DNA of 64,000 nt from Ardenticatenaceae bacterium (GCA_020634495.1 JACKBR010000004.1:117400-181399); one strand, 5' to 3'; positions 36,482 through 46,092 are shown, numbered from the stretch's first letter. A program made the numbers and translations. Notes: generated by a model from the sequence alone, not told the origin.

Positions 36482-37207
36482 TTACCAAGGATTACTATCC
36501 TCTACTGCGAGCGCCCCCGGATTAGCTTGGATAACTTGAATTACGAATCGTCGAAAGGATTGTTCAGAAAAAATAGCTGTATTATGAATTTTGTTTAACT
36601 CATCCCATTTGTAGGAGCCATTATTTGCATTGACCCTAAACCATTTTGCAATAACGGTACCTTCTCTTACTCTACTGCTAGAACTGTTTTCCGAATTACT
36701 TCTATTTTTGACCTGCAATAATCTGCCATCTTCATGGCAAAAGTCCACGCTTTTTATGGTTTCACCCCAGGCACAGTGCCAACCAAACTTCTCTAACTCA
36801 AGTGCTAAAAATTCCTCTAATAGCAGCCCTAGAATATTTTCGGCTGACATGCTGATACGGTGAGCATATTTTATATTCTCCAGGTCATTGTCCGTTAAAT
36901 GTGTTAGGCGATTTCCAATAATTGTATTTATCATTGGGTCTGGAATAGTACCTGGAGGATTTGATTCCCTTTTTGAAATTCGACCATCGTAGCCGTTCCA
37001 ATATTTTTTGACCCAGGCTTCAATTGCCTCGGATGGTGTTTTACCCTTAACGTTTCCAGGTGCCAGGGTTGGATTTGTTAAGCACGCTCGAAATACTGTC
37101 TCGATTGATCTATTCCAAGCGTGGTTTTTGCTGGAAAATAATTTGGCAGTATGCAATGATTCTTCTTCGCCAATTTTCTTGATTGCTTTTTCAAGATTAA
37201 GTTTCAT
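36482..37207 (-). CDS. SinI-like type II restriction endonuclease
   Basis: 241 residues. AENILGLLLEEFLALELEKF then GWHCAWGETIKSVDFCHEDG, RLLQVKNRSNSENSSSSRVR and a C-terminal ALAVEDSNPW resemble the RE_SinI family, whose characterised members cut GGWCC. VDFCHEDGRLLQVKNR fits a PD-(D/E)xK core (Asp, then Gln-Val-Lys). It converges on the methyltransferase gene with a 17-bp gap, the tail-to-tail order usual for type II systems. Low GC and lack of ACGGCCGT copies point to recent transfer. The cut site is inferred from the family. Confidence 0.8.
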   Translation of the reverse strand: MKLNLEKAIKKIGEEESLHTAKLFSSKNHAWNRSIETVFRACLTNPTLAPGNVKGKTPSEAIEAWVKKYWNGYDGRISKRESNPPGTIPDPMINTIIGNRLTHLTDNDLENIKYAHRISMSAENILGLLLEEFLALELEKFGWHCAWGETIKSVDFCHEDGRLLQVKNRSNSENSSSSRVREGTVIAKWFRVNANNGSYKWDELNKIHNTAIFSEQSFRRFVIQVIQANPGALAVEDSNPW

Positions 37208-37380
37208 TAAACTTTCCGTGCTGTTGAAACCAGCATAGTAATAAGATTACGTCAAAATTGACGATATTTTCTAAACATTCTATTTGGATTTCCCCAATAA
37301 GCAAAAGAGGGCAAGAAAAGCACAGGTTTCTTCTACTGGGTTAAGGATAGTTGAAGACATCAGGCAGGGGAAAATGCAAT

Positions 37381-37411
37381 AAAAAAGACCCTTTGCGCGC
37401 AACAAAGGGTC
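37381..37411 (-). terminator. Terminator of the tRNA-Val gene
   Basis: On the minus strand GACCCTTTG - TTGCGCG - CAAAGGGTC followed by TTTTTT, 9 bp after the tRNA 3' end. Perfect 9-bp stem. Confidence 0.85.
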
Positions 37412-37419
37412 AAAAAAGT

Positions 37420-37492
37420 GGGCGCGATTGGACTCGAACCAACGACCTCTCGGATGTGAACCGAACGCTCTAACCAGCTGAGCTACGCGCCC
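37420..37492 (-). tRNA. tRNA-Val (anticodon CAC)
   Basis: 73 nt that fold as a full cloverleaf: acceptor GGGCGCG/CGCGCCC, D-arm GCTC-AGCTGGTTA-GAGC, anticodon stem TTCGG/CCGAG with loop TTCACAT (anticodon CAC), and T-arm GTTGG-TTCGAGT-CCAAT. The CCA end is not encoded. Read on the minus strand, with its own promoter and terminator. The restriction-modification island ends about 210 bp away, and tRNA genes are common insertion neighbours, but no att duplication is visible. Confidence 0.95.
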
Positions 37493-37507
37493 AATTCAAG
37501 AATTGAG

Positions 37508-37535
37508 ATTATAACAATGTGTGAACTGGATGCAA
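37508..37535 (-). promoter_or_regulatory. Promoter of tRNA-Val
   Basis: On the minus strand TTGCAT (37530-37535), 16-bp spacer, TATAAT (37508-37513), 15 bp before the tRNA 5' end. Confidence 0.75.
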
Positions 37536-37622
37536 GCGGAACGGCCGTTGCCAAACTGCCAATTTTGGGGCTGTCGGGTATAATGCCCCTGGTTGTATCA
37601 ACATTTTACGAGGAAACAATTT

Positions 37623-38702
37623 ATGAAAGCATTTGTAACAGGTGGTTCAGGGTTTATTGGCCAACACATTGTGCATAAGTTAATTGCGCGGGGCGATCAG
37701 GTTCACGCATTAGCTCGTTCCCAGGAAAGCGCAGCCTTGTTGAAAAAGCTAGGGGCTACCGTTTTTATGGGAGACATTACCGATACGGCCTCTTTGCGCC
37801 CGGCAATGGCAGGCTGTGATGTGGTTTTTCACGTAGCCGCCTGGTACAAGCTGGGTGCGCCGGATTGGATGAATGCCGAAGCCATCAACGTTGGCGGCAC
37901 CCGGCGTGTGCTGCGGCTGGCCCACGAATTGGGTATTACTAAAATTGTTTACACCAGCACCGTCGCTGTTTTTGGCGACACCCAGGGGCAGTTGGTAGAT
38001 GAAAGTTATTACAAAGAAGGGCCATTTCTCACCGAGTATGACCGCACCAAGTGGCTGGCCCATTACAAAGTTGCGGTACCGCTCATTGAAAAAGGCGCGC
38101 CTATTGTCATTGTGATGCCGGGCGGGGTTTATGGCCCAGGGGATGCCAGCTTCATTGCCCAACTGATGCGCATGTTTTACCGGGGTTTGCCCGTGCTGCC
38201 GGGTTCTGACCTAACGGTGACCTATGCCCACGTGGATGACATCGCAGAAGGACATCTGTTGGCAGCGGATAAAGGAAAGGTGGGTGAAAGTTACATTCTC
38301 ACCGGCCCCGCCATTCCTTTGAATGAGATGGTTGACTTTTGGGCGCATCTAATCGGGCGTAAGCCGCCGTCGCTGCGCCTGGCCGGACGGCCGTTGCGCA
38401 AATTTGCTCCGGTGATGGGCGCGGTTGAATCGGTGCTGCCTGTGCCCAGCCTCTTTTCTGAGGAAGCCATTGGCAGCCTGGGCGCATCTTACATGGCCCG
38501 GTCTGATAAAGCGCGGTCGGAACTAGGTTGGACCACACGGCCGTTGCAAACAGGCTTGCTAGAAACCTTCGACTGGATTGCCCAAACGGAGCAAAAAGAA
38601 GGGCCACGCGAGCAAGAAAAGAAATGGGCTGGATATGCTTTGTTGGGTGCGGCCGTATTGTTTTTGCTGTGGTACTTGGGGCGGAAAAAGCAGAACAAGT
38701 AG
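37623..38702 (+). CDS. NAD-dependent sugar epimerase/dehydratase-like protein (extended SDR)
   Basis: 359 residues. N-terminal Rossmann motif MKAFVTGGSGFIGQHIVHKL (GxxGxxG), DVVFHVAAWYKLGAP, VYTSTVAVFG (Ser/Thr of the active site) and LTEYDRTKWLAHYKVA, where YxxxK is replaced by YDRTK (Tyr and Lys kept). Next are IVIVMPGGVYGPGDASFIAQ and a substrate domain. The C-terminus ends in a membrane helix (YALLGAAVLFLLWYLG) and a basic tail, unusual for soluble epimerases but seen in membrane-associated NAD-dependent relatives such as HpnA-like proteins. TATAAT at 37579 may be its promoter. The substrate is likely a nucleotide sugar or a lipid; unproven. Confidence 0.85.
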   Translation: MKAFVTGGSGFIGQHIVHKLIARGDQVHALARSQESAALLKKLGATVFMGDITDTASLRPAMAGCDVVFHVAAWYKLGAPDWMNAEAINVGGTRRVLRLAHELGITKIVYTSTVAVFGDTQGQLVDESYYKEGPFLTEYDRTKWLAHYKVAVPLIEKGAPIVIVMPGGVYGPGDASFIAQLMRMFYRGLPVLPGSDLTVTYAHVDDIAEGHLLAADKGKVGESYILTGPAIPLNEMVDFWAHLIGRKPPSLRLAGRPLRKFAPVMGAVESVLPVPSLFSEEAIGSLGASYMARSDKARSELGWTTRPLQTGLLETFDWIAQTEQKEGPREQEKKWAGYALLGAAVLFLLWYLGRKKQNK

Positions 38703-38711
38703 GTTAGTGAC

Positions 38712-38741
38712 AAAAAAAGCAGGCTGTTCAAAACAGCCTGC
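38712..38741 (-). terminator. Terminator of the 48-residue membrane protein gene
   Basis: On the minus strand GCAGGCTGTT-TTG-AACAGCCTGC followed by a run of seven T. A perfect 10-bp stem, 36 bp beyond the small gene's stop codon. Confidence 0.85.
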
Positions 38742-38776
38742 CTGAAATGTATATTAACTATGTCTTGGTTGAAAAA

Positions 38777-38923
38777 TTAAAAGCGGTCGTATTGTCGCTG
38801 GCGAAGTCGTTGTTGACGTTGTTTGGCAATGGCAATCGCTTGTGCTTTAAGCTGACGGCGACGCTTTTGAACTAGAGCCATAATGAAGATGTAAAATAGA
38901 AGGGATGCCAACAAAATCAACAT
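38777..38923 (-). CDS. 48-residue membrane protein with Arg/Gln-rich tail
   Basis: MLILLASLLFYIFIMALVQK is one membrane helix followed directly by RRRQLKAQAIAIAKQRQQRL and RQRQYDRF, a strongly basic, glutamine-rich helix. GCGAGG precedes ATG 38921-38923 and a strong terminator follows, so this is probably a real gene although short. The tail could bind nucleic acid, ribosomes or acidic lipid. No family known to me. It is transcribed alone, between the epimerase and peptidase genes. Confidence 0.6.
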   Translation of the reverse strand: MLILLASLLFYIFIMALVQKRRRQLKAQAIAIAKQRQQRLRQRQYDRF

Positions 38924-39140
38924 GATTTAGCCTCGCTTTATAAACTTTCCAACATCAGTTCCTAACAATAATGGTTTTTTCTAAAAATATCAAGATCAAA
39001 AATATAGGAAGATAGTATCTATCATACACAATATTTGGTTTTGTTGGATGAGTAGTCGTTGAGAAAGAGAATTTTCTCGTGGCTGCTGTGCATCTTGCCC
39101 ACAACCTTACTGACAAATTATTACGATCCAAATTACAGGT

Positions 39141-40513
39141 TTACGGAGCCTGTGCGGCCGTTTGGCTGGGTTCCATAATCACTTCTGGGGTGAAATCACC
39201 GAGACGGCCGTTTTCATCCAAAGCTGTCAAGCTCACCGCGTACCTTGTGTTTGGGTCCAGCCCGGTGAGCGCCACGTTGCCTGCCTGATTGGCCCGCACA
39301 AAGCGGAACGTGGGGAAGCTGCCCTCGGCCAACGGCCGAAACGAGATGGCGTAGCCTGCGGCGTCGGGGTCTGTGGGCCAGCGCAGCCAAAAGTCGCCCG
39401 GCGAATCCAGCGTTTGAATGATAGGCGTTTGTGGCGTTTGCGGTGCACCTGCCAGATTGGCCACAACCGCAATGTTCATCTGCACGATCTGCTGCAAATA
39501 GTTGTAATCAATCCGATCCCAGGTATCTGTTCGGGAATTCACCATATCCGGGTCTTCCACCGACTCAATAACCCGAATGCCGGGCATCCCGGCATTGACA
39601 AATTCCCGATGATCGCCCCAACGACCTTCCCGATCCAGGGCATCAATCACCTTTACGGGAAAAGCAGGCACGTACAGCCCGGCCATGTATTCATAATATC
39701 GGGCCAGTTCGCCTGCCGGGGATTCCAGCAGATTGGCGGCAAACAGACGGGCATATTGCGGAACGCCGCTGCGCCCACCCACGGCATCGTAGTTGATGGC
39801 GGCGATGATGTTGGTGCCTTCCAGAAAGGCGGTTTGCACAAAGTGGCGTGAGCCAAACGTGCCTTGTTCTTCAGCCGCTGCGGCCAAAAAAACAATGGTC
39901 TGGTTCCATTCGTAGGCGCTCAGCAGGCGGGCAGATTCCAGCAGTAGGGCAATGCCAGAGCCGTTGTCGTTTGCGCCGGGGGCGTAGGTTTCGCCATCGG
40001 TGGGTTCTGGGGCGCGGTTGTCGTAATGGGCCATGACGACGATGATGTCTTGACTGCCCGAACTGCTCTGGCAGGGTGGCCACAACGTTGTAGGTGTGGT
40101 GGCCAATCCATTGTAAAACAGGGAAATTCCTGAATGCTAACCTGCAAACGGCCGTTTCCCACGCGCTCAAACTCATTCACCAACCACTGCCGGGTGGCCC
40201 CAATGCCAAACTGTGGATCATCCGTAACGCTAAACACATTGCGGTTGCCAAAGCTTTGCATGGTTTGTACATAGCCAGTGAGCTGTTGTTTGACACACCC
40301 GCCACCAGCCCCGCAATTTGTGGATCGATTTGCGGCACCATCGCTTACCGGGTCCAGCACCATTTCGTGGGCAGGGAATTGAGAGACGTCCCAGGAACGG
40401 CCGTTGTTACCGGGGTGGAACGGCCGTTTGGCTTGGCGTCTCTACCAAACTGCATCCCACCAGTCCCCCACGCTATGAAGATGAACCAGATAAATCGTTT
40501 TTTGCACTTGCAT
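39141..40513 (-). CDS. Secreted M28-family metallopeptidase with C-terminal Fn3-like domain, frameshifted
   Basis: Zinc aminopeptidase-type exopeptidase. The N-terminus is broken: ATG 40511-40513, then a signal-like RFIWFIFIAW and linker in another frame. The region from QQLTGYVQTMQSFGNRNVFS is clear. After two more shifts (about 40120 and 40080) come the metal ligands: VVMAHYDNRAPE (His), APGANDNGSGIALLLESARL (Asp), FLAAAAEEQGTFGSRHF (Glu), IAAINYDAVGG (Asp) and GDHREFVNAGMPGIR (His). A fibronectin-like C-terminal domain follows (FWLRWPTDPDAAGYAISFRP). It probably acts outside the cell on peptides. Frameshifts are likely sequencing errors. Restored length about 455 residues. Confidence 0.78.
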
Positions 40514-40722
40514 TCTTTTTATTTTTCGGGGCAAATGGACAATGCGGCAATAATGTGAGGCAATGTCCGCAGATTCTAAGAATTGGTCAAGCCAGACACG
40601 GCACATGGATCGTTTTTTGATCGCTTGAATTGTATGCTTTGCACCATGTAAAAACCAAAAAGAATTTTGAATAAAATGAGCTCGAAATTGGTTTGCTCAG
40701 CTTCTGCAAAAAAGGAACAACC

Positions 40723-42168
40723 ATGAAAAATGACGGTGAACGCTTACCACTCTGGATGAAAGTTTTATATGGTTCAGGTGATTTTGGGCTGTCTAGCTTC
40801 AACACGCTGCGCCTTATTTTCTACGCCATTTTTCTAACCGACGTCGTGGGGTTAGACCCCCGGCTGGCTTCTTTTGGCACCTTGGTTGGCATCATTTGGG
40901 ATTCAATTAACGATCCGATTGTGGGCCTGCTGAGTGACCGTATCAAAAATGAACGTTTTGGCAAGCGGCGCAGTTTTCTGGTCATTTTTGCCATTCCTTT
41001 TGGCCTGGGCTTTATGATTTTGTGGTGGGCACCCCCGTTTGAAAACGAGATTCTGGTATTGGCCATTGTTACCCTGGCATTCATGCTCACGGACACCATT
41101 CAGAGTCTGGTTTCGGTTCCTTACTTCAGCATGACGCCAGAGTTGACGCCAAATTACCACGAGCGCACCTCCATTACCAGCTACCGCATGTTTTTTAACC
41201 TGATGGGGTCTTTGGTGGTGGCCATTGCCGCCCCAACCATTGTGAAAGCGACCATTGTGTCTGGGGCAACCCAGCAGCAGGGCTATCTGGTTGTGTCGGC
41301 GATGTTTGGCGCGGTGGCGATGGTGCCGTTTTTGCTGATCGCCTTTTTTGTGAAGGAGAAAGTTGATCCCACAGACCCAGAGGTGCCGCTGCCGTTTCGG
41401 GAGGTGCTGGCAACTGCCTGGCAAAATGTGCCATTCCGCTTTGCGGCAGCTATTTACATGCTCAATTGGCTCACGTTTGACTTCATTGCCCTGATGCTGC
41501 CCTTTTTTCTGACGTATTGGGTGGCCAGCGGGGATTTGCTGGCGACAACGACCATTTTGGGGACGGAAATTGCGGTGGAATCGTTGGCCTTGGGGGTGTT
41601 GTTGATAACGGCCGTTCTCACCTTGCCCCTCTGGAATTATCTCTCTGGTCGGCTTGGTAAGCGCCGCGCCTACATTGCCGGGCTGCTTTTTTGGGCGGCA
41701 GTGCAGGTGGGTGTGATGTGGGTGAGCAATGGTGATATGACCGCGACGCTCACCGTCGCTGTGCTGGCGGGCATTGGCGCGTCGGCCGGGCACATCTTGC
41801 CAGACGCCATCTTCCCCGACGTGATGGAGTGGGACGAGCTGCGCGTAGGCCACCGGCATGAAGGAATTTATTACGGCGTGAAGAATTTTACGCGCAAGCT
41901 CACCGGCGCGTTTGCCATTTTTGTGGCTTTGCAGGTGTTGGGCTGGTTTGGCTACCAGGCTCCGCCAGAAGGAGCCGTAACGGCCACCCAAACGGCCCAA
42001 ACGCTAACCATTATTCGGGTTTTAACCGGGCCAGTCGGCGCTGTGTTGCTGTTGAGTGCGGCGGTGGTGACCTGGTTTTATCCCTTGACGCGAGAAAAAC
42101 ACGGCCGTATCCGCCACCTGTTGGCCAGACGCCGGGCGCGTCTGCTGCAACGGGCAAGCATGGATTAA
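40723..42168 (+). CDS. MFS transporter, GPH (glycoside-pentoside-hexuronide:cation) type
   Basis: 481 residues, intact, 12 helices. LPLWMKVLYGSGDFGLSSFN at the start, DSINDPIVGLLSDRIKNERF then GKRRSFLVIFAIPFGLGFMI (the loop 2-3 motif DP..G.xxDR......G+rRp), and AGIGASAGHILPDAIFPDVM then EWDELRVGHRHEGIYYGVKN typify MelB-like sodium or proton symporters. The substrate may be a sugar or a sulfolipid-type compound; it cannot be read from sequence. The Shine-Dalgarno AAAAAAGGAACAACC selects ATG 40723. One ACGGCCGT each at 41609 and 42103. Confidence 0.88.
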   Translation: MKNDGERLPLWMKVLYGSGDFGLSSFNTLRLIFYAIFLTDVVGLDPRLASFGTLVGIIWDSINDPIVGLLSDRIKNERFGKRRSFLVIFAIPFGLGFMILWWAPPFENEILVLAIVTLAFMLTDTIQSLVSVPYFSMTPELTPNYHERTSITSYRMFFNLMGSLVVAIAAPTIVKATIVSGATQQQGYLVVSAMFGAVAMVPFLLIAFFVKEKVDPTDPEVPLPFREVLATAWQNVPFRFAAAIYMLNWLTFDFIALMLPFFLTYWVASGDLLATTTILGTEIAVESLALGVLLITAVLTLPLWNYLSGRLGKRRAYIAGLLFWAAVQVGVMWVSNGDMTATLTVAVLAGIGASAGHILPDAIFPDVMEWDELRVGHRHEGIYYGVKNFTRKLTGAFAIFVALQVLGWFGYQAPPEGAVTATQTAQTLTIIRVLTGPVGAVLLLSAAVVTWFYPLTREKHGRIRHLLARRRARLLQRASMD

Positions 42169-42187
42169 TGTTTAGCCCCAGCGGGAG

Positions 42188-43589
42188 CTATTCTTCAGCA
42201 AAAAGTGGGGTTGTGAGCGGCAAAATCCAATCGGACGAAACCAGCGTGCGAGGTTGAGCCGCTAGATTCACGGTGGGGTCGATGAGCTGCTGAGGGGGAC
42301 GGCCGTTCAAAGATGCCCACACATCCGCCTGCACCACAACCGCGTCGTGTCCCTGGGCTGCCGCCTCTTCTGCCAAAAAGTGCGCGTATTGCAAAATCAT
42401 GTAGGGTCGATTAGACATCTTGCGCAGCTGCCGCGCCGTTAGATGTTCCAGAGGATCAACTTGCCACGTTTCCCCGGCGGCATTGGTCAGGGTAAAGCTG
42501 GCGCTGGCGTCTTTGTCGCGCAGCTTCATGTGCCAGGCAAAACGGTGCCCCTCTTCTGTCCAGCTTGGGTTGCCGGGGATGACGAGGTGGCGCAGCGGCA
42601 GCAATATTTGCAGCAGCACGTAGCCTGCCAGCAGCGCCAGCCCCCCAATTTGGCAGCGTAAATTTGGGCCGTTCTGCTGACGATTTTTGCCCCAGGCCAA
42701 ACAAATTCAAAGCGCGTCTGGGCCAGCTGGGATTAAAAAGACGGCCGTTGCCGCAATCATAAACCAGGGAAGATGCCAATGGAAAAGAGGCGGGCGTTGG
42801 TGAGATGAAACAGGAGAGCGGCGAGGAAGGCAAACGGCCGTGTTTTGCGCCACAGCAAAAAAAGGCACCACCAGCAAATCGAGCAGCAGCCCGCCGTAGG
42901 CAAAGCCAAAGACCATCCACTTTTCGGTAAAAATTGGCCAATCAAGGGGAAAAATCGGTGCGCGAGGCCAGCCAGCTTTCGATAGGCTGGGCGCGCAGCC
43001 AGTCGCCGTTGAGCTTGGCCAGGCCGCCAAAGAAGTAGGGCACGCCAATTTGAAAGCGCAGCAGCCACAGGCTCCAGTTGGGCATCCAGTCGGAACGGCC
43101 GTTTGGCCGACGCCAGGCATCCAGCGCCCAGGCCCGGTTAGCCGGTAAAAAGATCGCGATGAAGGCGATGAGGCAAACCAGGTAAAAATGGTTCAGGTAC
43201 TGCGCCTGCTCCAGCAAAAAGATGTAGCTAAAGCCCAAGAAGAAAAGCACAGCGCTGAGCCGGTACCACAGCCCCAGCAAAATGAAGAGCGCCAGCAGGG
43301 CCATCACGCCAAAAATGCACGTACATGCCAATGCCGGGCCACGGCCGTATCCAGTCAAAGCCAAAATAGGTGAAGTGAAACGACGGTTCAATCCAGTAGC
43401 GGCTGATCCAGCCGTAGCTGCTGTAGCGCCACATCTCCCACAGCATAATCGCGCCAAAGGCCATGCGAAGTAGGCCAGGATAGCAATGTCTGCCGGAGAT
43501 TGCAGCCAGGTGTGAACGGCCGTCCACGATTTTGCTTCTGCTGCTGGTGTTGATTCTACTGATGGGTGTGTTGCAACGGGTGCTTCCAT
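42188..43589 (-). CDS. HTTM-domain (vitamin K-dependent gamma-carboxylase-like) membrane protein, frameshifted
   Basis: Horizontally-transferred-transmembrane family, related to gamma-glutamyl carboxylase. Hallmark sequence in one frame: LRMAFGAIMLWEMWRYSSYG, then YWIEPSFHFTYFGFDWIRPW and GIGMYVHF. Following parts in other frames: VMALLALFILLGLWYRLSAV, EQAQYLNHFYLVCLIAFIAI, NWSLWLLRFQIGVPYFFGGL, AKLNGDWLRAQPIESWLASR, FPLIGQFL and LLQILLPLRHLVIPGNPSWT, then a C-terminal soluble part (HMKLRDKDASASFTLTNAAG). At least four indels interrupt it, which I take as sequencing errors. Restored length about 465 residues. Bacterial HTTM proteins have no settled function. Confidence 0.75.
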
Positions 43590-43676
43590 ACCATTTAGTG
43601 TGCCAAATTTTTCACTTTTGGCTACCCGCGAATTTACGTTTACAAACCGTTTTGAGCTTATGCTATAATCACCTTC

Positions 43677-44068
43677 ATGACGACACTCGAGATAAAATCC
43701 AAAATTCTCTATCAGAGTTGTTGGACAGCCTCAAACAGTTGGGAGTTGATGAATCTGGGCGAGTTGTTGCGGCAACGGCCGTTCGCCTGCGGGCAAATAG
43801 CGCGGCCAGGTTCTTTCAGATCAGGAAACAGTGCTGCTGCAACAGATCAACAAAGATTTGCTACCAGTAGAACAAGTGAAAATGGATTCATTGATTGCAA
43901 AGCGCGAAGCGGAAAAACTTGACCGAAGCTGAGCTTGCAGAACTAATCTCCTTGAGTAACCTCGTCGAAGAAATCCATGTTGAAAGGCTGGCTGCGTTGA
44001 TCGAACTAGCCGCCTTGCGCAATATTTCGCTGGAAAGTCTCAAAAAATTCCCTCAACCTTCCTTCCTA
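43677..44068 (+). CDS. Small helical protein preceding an HNH endonuclease, frameshifted
   Basis: The readable core is QQINKDLLPVEQVKMDSLIA then KREAEKLTEAELAELISLSN and LVEEIHVERLAALIELAALR, a charged helical protein of about 125 residues. A small uncharacterised ORF with the pattern 'LIxKRxxExLTxxExxELIxLxxxxExxxxxRxxALxxLAxLR' is known to me directly upstream of HNH endonucleases in cyanobacteria and Chloroflexota, as here. The N-terminus MTTLEIKSKI and the core lie in different frames (changes near 43700, 43820 and 43910), and the end probably shifts to a stop near 44066. Role unknown; possibly an antitoxin-like partner. Confidence 0.55.
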
Positions 44069-44081
44069 ACCAATAATTCGC

Positions 44082-44460
44082 ATGTCACCTCAACCTGCGG
44101 CAGTGAAACAGGCCGTCATTGAAAAAGAGCCAACGGCCTCTGCGAATATTGCAAGAGTCCCGCAGATTTTTCTCCACAACCGTTTTCCATTGAGCATGTC
44201 TTTCCCATAAGTGCTGGTGGTAGTTCAGACCTGGAAAATTTAGCTTACGCTTGCCAGGGCTGCAATAATCACAAATACACCAAAACGGAAGGGATTGATC
44301 CTTTGAGTAAGGTAAAAGTTGCACTTTTTCATCCTCGCTTTGATGATTGGGCAACTCATTTTGGCTGGGGTGATAGCGGGCTGGAAATCATTGGAATTAC
44401 TGCTAGGGGGCGGCAACTGTGCATGAACTCCACTTAAACCGAAAAATCTGGTCAATTTGA
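44082..44460 (+). CDS. HNH endonuclease, frameshifted
   Basis: About 126 residues when two one-base indels are repaired. MSPQPAAVKQAVIE is followed, after an A-run, by RANGLCEYCKSPADF (first Cys pair), IEHVFPISAGGSSDLENLAY (the HNH Glu-His) and ACQGCNNHKYTKTEGIDPLS (second Cys pair and Asn/His), then LFHPRFDDWATHFGW. The end is TVHELHLNRKIWSI after a shift in GGGGG near 44405. The missing base at GAAAAAGAGCC is a homopolymer error: one more A restores KRANGLC. The fold is a zinc-stabilised beta-beta-alpha-metal nuclease. It and the small ORF 14 bp upstream form a pair whose biological role is unknown. Confidence 0.75.
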
Positions 44461-44668
44461 GAGCGCTGCTGCTATTGGCTGATATGCACCCACCGGCCGA
44501 ATAATCTCCGTAGGAACGCCGTTCCCCATTAACAATATACAGTTAACCTAACCGTTCATGATTCACAATTAGTGCGGCCGTATCCCATCTATACAAAGGG
44601 ACAAAGAAACGAAGATGCAGAGACAACGGCCGTTTTCCATTAACCATTCACTATTCACCATTCACTAA

Positions 44669-46092
44669 CTACCGGTGCTGCTCTCGCGGCGCACGGCCCG
44701 TCAACCGGGTCATCATCTGGTAGCCCAGCCAGCGGAACGGCCCAGCGGCACGGGTGAATAATCGGCCCCGATGAACGGCATACCGCGCCACTGCTCATCG
44801 CTGCCGCTGTAAATGTCCGTCAGCACTTTGCCCGCCATGTTGGCCGCCGTGACGCCGTAAATGCTGTAGCCCAGCGCGTAATACACATTGTTGTACGCGC
44901 CGCGCACGCCCATAAAGCAGTTGCGCCGCATGGTGATAGCCAATGTGCCCGTCCAGCGGTAGGCGCGGCGCAGGCCACCGCTGCTGCCGTCCAGATATTG
45001 CCCCATCGTCTGCTGCATTTCGTTAAAGGCTGGATTGGCGCTGTCTGGCGTGCCGGGGAAGGTGGTGCGATTGTTCCACAGGTAGGCGTAAGAAATGTTG
45101 CTGCCCCCGCCAAACACAATGTGCCTTCGCGGGTGCGGGTGGCGTAGGAGAGGCGGTTGAGGTCGTCAGAGAAACCGGCGGTGCCGTGCCAGCCTATCTG
45201 GTGCGCCGTTTCGTCGCTCAGCGGCTCGGTGGCGAAGACGGGAGTGCAGCGGAAAAACGCTTTGCGAAAGTAGCCCAGCTTGCCGGTGTAGCCATTGGTG
45301 GCCAGCACAATCGCTTTGGCCTGCACAGAACCGTTTGCCGTGGTGACTTCAATCGTGGGGCCTTCTGTGATTTTGGTAACGGCCGTTCCTCATAAATCTT
45401 CACCCCCTGTGCTTCCAAAACAGGGCGCAGGCCGCGAATAAACTGCACGCCGTTCAGCTGCCCTTCGTTGGGGTCAAACAGCCCGCCGTAGATGCCGTTC
45501 AGATTGATCTTTTGCCGCACCTGGGCCGCATCCAAAAATTGCAGCGGCACGCCGATGCTGTTCAGATAAGCCACCTCCCGCCTGGGTTTTCGCTGGCCCG
45601 CTGCTCGTCGGTAAACACTTCAAAGCAGCCATCCCGCCGGTAGCTCACGTCCAGGTTGTGGGTTTGGATGATTTGCGCGATGCTGTCGATGGTCTGGTTG
45701 GTGGCCTGGTAAACGCGCCCAGTCATCTCGTCGCTCATCGGGCCAACGCCGTAGACCCAGTTGAGCATCATGCCGCCGTTGCGCCCGCTGGCTCCGTTGG
45801 CCAACGATTTGGCCTCCAGCAGCACCACCCGCTTTTCCGGGTAGCGCTGGCTAAAGTGGTAGGCGGTGGAAACCCCTGTGTACCCGCCGCCAATGATGCA
45901 GAGATCGGCCGTTTCTGTCCCGGCCAGCGGCGGATTGGGCTGGTAATCGGGCGTGTACGAGGCCCACAGCGAGCGGTTCTCGTCAATTTCTAACTTTTCC
46001 CAGCGCAGCGGGTAGCTAAATCCGGCTGCACCTTGTGCCGCTCGAATTAAGCCTCGCTCGAATTTTTTCGTTATGGTGTCTGATTGGCTCAT
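44669..46092 (-). CDS. FAD-dependent oxidoreductase (DAO/GlpO type), frameshifted
   Basis: Flavoprotein amine/amino-acid oxidase-like. The N-terminal FAD motif TADLCIIGGGYTGVSTAYHF (GxGxxG) is followed by VVLLEAKSLANGASGRNGG. After a shift near 45570 comes AAQVRQKINLNGIYGGLFDP then GQLNGVQFIRGL; next KAIVLATNGYTGKLG (second FAD contact); then FGGGSNISYAYLWNNRTT, GTLAITMRRNCFMGVRGAYN and GYSIYGVTAANMAGKVLTDI, and in a last frame FRWAGYQMMTRLTGRAPREQ. At least four indels occur; restored length about 475 residues. Family members oxidise small amines such as gamma-glutamylputrescine or sarcosine. The substrate here is not determinable. Confidence 0.8.

Noticed and set aside
35028..37492. An integrated mobile element using tRNA-Val as attachment site
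   Set aside because: No integrase, no transposase and no duplicated tRNA 3' end can be seen; only composition suggests transfer.
34403..37540. The ACGGCCGT palindrome as the target of the local restriction system
   Set aside because: The SinI family recognises GGWCC, which does not occur in ACGGCCGT, and the island is foreign and lacks the palindrome.
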